Assembly: GCA_964581165.1 (NCBI GenBank)
Contig: CAZOMM010000043.1
Coordinates: forward strand, 1-17,299
Source: CAZPAN01 sp964581165
Lineage (GTDB): Bacteria > Actinomycetota > Coriobacteriia > Coriobacteriales > CADBOM01
Reading direction: 5' to 3'
DNA: 17,299 nt
Part shown: positions 15,619 through 17,299 of the stretch, in pieces
Layout: the number at the start of each line of letters is the position of its first letter
Numbering within the stretch: position 1 is the stretch's first letter
Position numbers and translations under genes: made by a program
Notes under the pieces: model-generated
Seen by the model: only the letters and a program-made list of their open reading frames with translations
The model's database searches: none
What the model was told of the DNA's origin: nothing

Positions 15619-17058
15619 CTATTGATTCTTATTCTTGCTGGCCTTTGCAATTTCCAGACAGATCAGACAGGCCGTGTCTTCTTCTGGATTGTAGATACTG
15701 TGGCGCTCTTTGCGCGAAAATCTCATCTGGTCTCCGGGATTGAGTGTCTTTTTGCTTCCCTTGGTATGCATGATCGCTCTCCCAGAAAGCAGAGTCCAGA
15801 TCTCCTCTACATTCTCGCGCTTGTAATCAGGAATTGTTTGCTCGCCAAGGAGGCGGATAAGTCTTACCCTGCTTGTTTTGTTGCTAAAAAGAACAGTTGC
15901 TGTTCCCCAGCCATATTTAGACACGCTTGATTTGACAACCTCTTTGGCACCGGCTTCTTTGAGCACAGGAACAATCTCAGACAGCGAGTCTAGTGAGTCT
16001 TTCGAAGATACAAGCACAGAATCACGCGTGTTAACAACCATGACATCTTCAAGGCCAAGAACAACGGTGAGCTTGTCTTCGTCAAAAATGGTTGTGTTCA
16101 GCGAATCTACTGCAAAGGCTCGCCCAACTATCCGATTTCCATATTCGTCGGCCTTTATGGTGTCGTCCATGCCCTTGAGGGTGGTAAACGATTTAAAGTC
16201 GAGGCTAGTTGGAACCACAGCCAAGTCGTGGCAGGCAGCTAGCACGGTATCCTCAAAAGACCTTTTAGGGAGAGATTCCACAAGTTCATGAGCCTCGTCG
16301 CTTTGCCAACGATCTTGGTTTACAGAAGCCAAGAAATTGGCGGTTTCGGCAACCCTGTCCATGCTCTCGCCAGCTGCAAGATCGGTATATCTTGCAACAT
16401 ATCTTAGCTGCGAAAGTGCTGTAGCGGCCCTCATTACCATAATGCCCGTGTTGCTAACAAAGCCTAGGCTTTCGTACCTTTTAGCCTGTGCTCCAGAGGT
16501 CGAGAACTCTAAATCGCTGACCTGCTTAACTCCTGGTATTCCTCTAATTTCTAGAGCCGGACGAAGCATGCACTGATCTGCACTGTTTGTTTTTGCCTGG
16601 TGTCCAATTAGCGAGATCATACCTGCTTCGGCGGCTTTACAAGCTCTAGTTATGGCCTGATCCCAGCGATCATCTTCTTCTAGGCTTAGATGAGAAGGCG
16701 TAACGAGCATCAAGGCATTGGGGTTGCGCTGCTTTAACAGAGCAGCAGCCAAAGCAATAGTAAATGCGCTACCTCTAAATAAAGGCTCCAAGATAATTTC
16801 AAAGCCCTGCTGCAGGGCAATTTTGCTAGAGCTTATTGATTTTTCGATTGCCCCAGCAATTTCGGGGCGGCACATCAATATCAGGGGAGAATCACTCAAG
16901 GGAGCGCATCGGCGCACGGTAGCTTCGAGTAGATTTTCTTGCTCGAGTGGGAATGTAACGGTTTCTCTGGGAGTTCCAGAATGAACAAGGGGCCACAGTT
17001 TGTCGTCTGTCTGACCGCAGATGATCACAACGCTAAGATGTGGAAGTGCGGTTTCCAT
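15619..17058 (-). CDS. ManC/AlgA-like protein with degenerate guanylyltransferase and cupin domains (probable pseudoenzyme)
   Basis: The 479-residue length and order match bifunctional mannose-1-phosphate guanylyltransferase / mannose-6-phosphate isomerase: a nucleotidyltransferase domain (about 7-350) and a C-terminal cupin (about 380-475). Family traits that survive are LWPL (21-24), LEPLFRGSAFTIALAA (90-105), SNTGIMVMRA (202-211), VVNTRDSVLVSSKDS (341-355) and YGWG. Key residues do not: GGxGTR reads GQTDDK (15-20), PK reads PR (30-31), the metal-site PxDH reads PSHL (121-124), the EKP lysine is Leu183, and the three His of the cupin HHHRxEHW motif are Arg, Glu and Asn (414-416). It is probably a regulator or scaffold, or a highly diverged enzyme. 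The start at 17058 is chosen because the frame's earlier ATG overlaps the tRNA; CAGGAG lies about 14 bp upstream. Confidence 0.8.
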   Translation of the reverse strand: METALPHLSVVIICGQTDDKLWPLVHSGTPRETVTFPLEQENLLEATVRRCAPLSDSPLILMCRPEIAGAIEKSISSSKIALQQGFEIILEPLFRGSAFTIALAAALLKQRNPNALMLVTPSHLSLEEDDRWDQAITRACKAAEAGMISLIGHQAKTNSADQCMLRPALEIRGIPGVKQVSDLEFSTSGAQAKRYESLGFVSNTGIMVMRAATALSQLRYVARYTDLAAGESMDRVAETANFLASVNQDRWQSDEAHELVESLPKRSFEDTVLAACHDLAVVPTSLDFKSFTTLKGMDDTIKADEYGNRIVGRAFAVDSLNTTIFDEDKLTVVLGLEDVMVVNTRDSVLVSSKDSLDSLSEIVPVLKEAGAKEVVKSSVSKYGWGTATVLFSNKTSRVRLIRLLGEQTIPDYKRENVEEIWTLLSGRAIMHTKGSKKTLNPGDQMRFSRKERHSIYNPEEDTACLICLEIAKASKNKNQ

Positions 17059-17097
17059 ATGTATACGAGAAGCTCCTGTGAAATAAAGGCGAATTAG

Positions 17098-17172
17098 TGG
17101 TGCCCCCAACGGGAATCGAACCCGTGTTTGCGCCTTGAAAGGGCGCTGTCCTAGCCGCTAGACGATGGGGAC
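17098..17172 (-). tRNA. tRNA-Glu (anticodon UUC)
   Basis: Read on the minus strand, a 75-nt cloverleaf starts GTCCCCA at 17172 and ends TGGGGGC, discriminator A, then encoded CCA at 17098. The acceptor stem has 7 pairs including one G-U. The anticodon stem is GCGCC/GGCGC with loop CTTTCAA, giving anticodon TTC for glutamate. The T-arm shows GTTCGATTC. No terminator is visible before the downstream gene, which starts 39 bp after the CCA. Confidence 0.97.
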
Positions 17173-17184
17173 ATTTTTAGCCAA

Positions 17185-17213
17185 CACATAGTGTGCCAGA
17201 TCGTCTTGAACAA
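17185..17213 (-). promoter_or_regulatory. Possible promoter of the tRNA-Glu gene
   Basis: On the minus strand, TTGTTC (17208-17213) and TATGTG (17185-17190) are 17 bp apart, with the tRNA 5' end 12 nt after the -10-like box. The spacing suits a tRNA promoter, but both boxes match only partly. The remaining bases to the window end (17214-17299) hold no gene; they contain one TTATCCACA 9-mer at 17226-17234. Confidence 0.35.
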
Positions 17214-17299
17214 AGCACCCGTAGATTATCCACAAGACTAGGCTTATTAGCAAGCGGCATGTAAGCGAAGCGTCAAGAACACTTTGCAGCCGGTCTGCA

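Noticed and set aside
15423..15930. Plus-strand open frames with repeated ELxTHG-like peptides
   Set aside because: They arise from the DNA repeats and run into the ManC-like gene on the other strand. The family match on the minus strand is far stronger.
17059..17109. Upstream ATG at 17109 for the ManC-like gene
   Set aside because: It would put coding sequence inside the tRNA-Glu gene, and the nucleotidyltransferase fold begins just after the ATG at 17058.
17226..17234. TTATCCACA, a perfect DnaA-box 9-mer
   Set aside because: A single box with no cluster, AT-rich region or dnaA/dnaN neighbours does not support an origin.

Overview
The window looks like a chromosomal stretch of a Gram-positive bacterium with medium GC content. 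The mix fits an Actinomycetota lineage such as Coriobacteriia: a huge membrane-anchored, Ser/Thr/Gly/Asp-rich surface protein with beta-solenoid, GWx-repeat and three-helix repeat modules, FecCD-type permeases, and a MoxR/DUF58/TgpA-like cluster. This placement is an inference from protein style and gene content, because no rRNA or other phylogenetic marker is present. No phage, insertion sequence or CRISPR is visible.

Layout. (1) Positions 1-5856 (+) hold the 3' end, 1,951 codons, of a giant cell-surface protein whose start lies before the window. It has two beta-solenoid modules, a beta-sandwich, six GWx (Flg_new / InlB B-like) repeats, two helical repeats, a Ser/Gly linker, an HtrA-like PDZ domain, one transmembrane helix and a short charged tail. 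(2) Positions 5857-6166 are a non-coding leader with two long imperfect hairpins. (3) Positions 6167-9611 (+) hold a tight three-gene importer of the FecCD/BtuCD type: two different permeases and one ATPase, with no solute-binding protein in the cassette. (4) Positions 9687-13959 (+) hold a MoxR AAA+ ATPase, a DUF58 protein and a polytopic TgpA/DUF4129-like protein, 1-3 bp apart, so almost certainly one operon. (5) Positions 14115-15290 (+) hold a membrane-anchored parvulin-type peptidyl-prolyl isomerase with a SurA/PrsA-like layout. (6) Positions 15291-15618 are a repeat-rich region between convergent genes. (7) Positions 15619-17058 (-) hold a homologue of the bifunctional mannose-1-phosphate guanylyltransferase / mannose-6-phosphate isomerase in which nearly all signature catalytic residues are changed. 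It sits 39 bp downstream of tRNA-Glu(UUC) (17098-17172, -).

How the parts may work together. Most of the proteins concern the cell envelope: a surface adhesin or receptor, a metal-chelate, heme or cobalamin-type importer, a MoxR chaperone module probably acting on envelope proteins, and an extracytoplasmic foldase. The importer needs a binding protein or receptor encoded elsewhere, possibly in or before the truncated surface gene.

Most notable points: the double-degenerate ManC-like protein (a probable pseudoenzyme); a TgpA-like protein with an acidic linker where the transglutaminase domain should be; a lone PDZ domain at the membrane-proximal end of a surface protein; an 85-nt near-perfect hairpin ahead of the importer; and two unrelated tandem arrays (13 bp and 28 bp units). 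Each array begins at the stop codon of its upstream gene, and its unit length places stop codons in all three frames.
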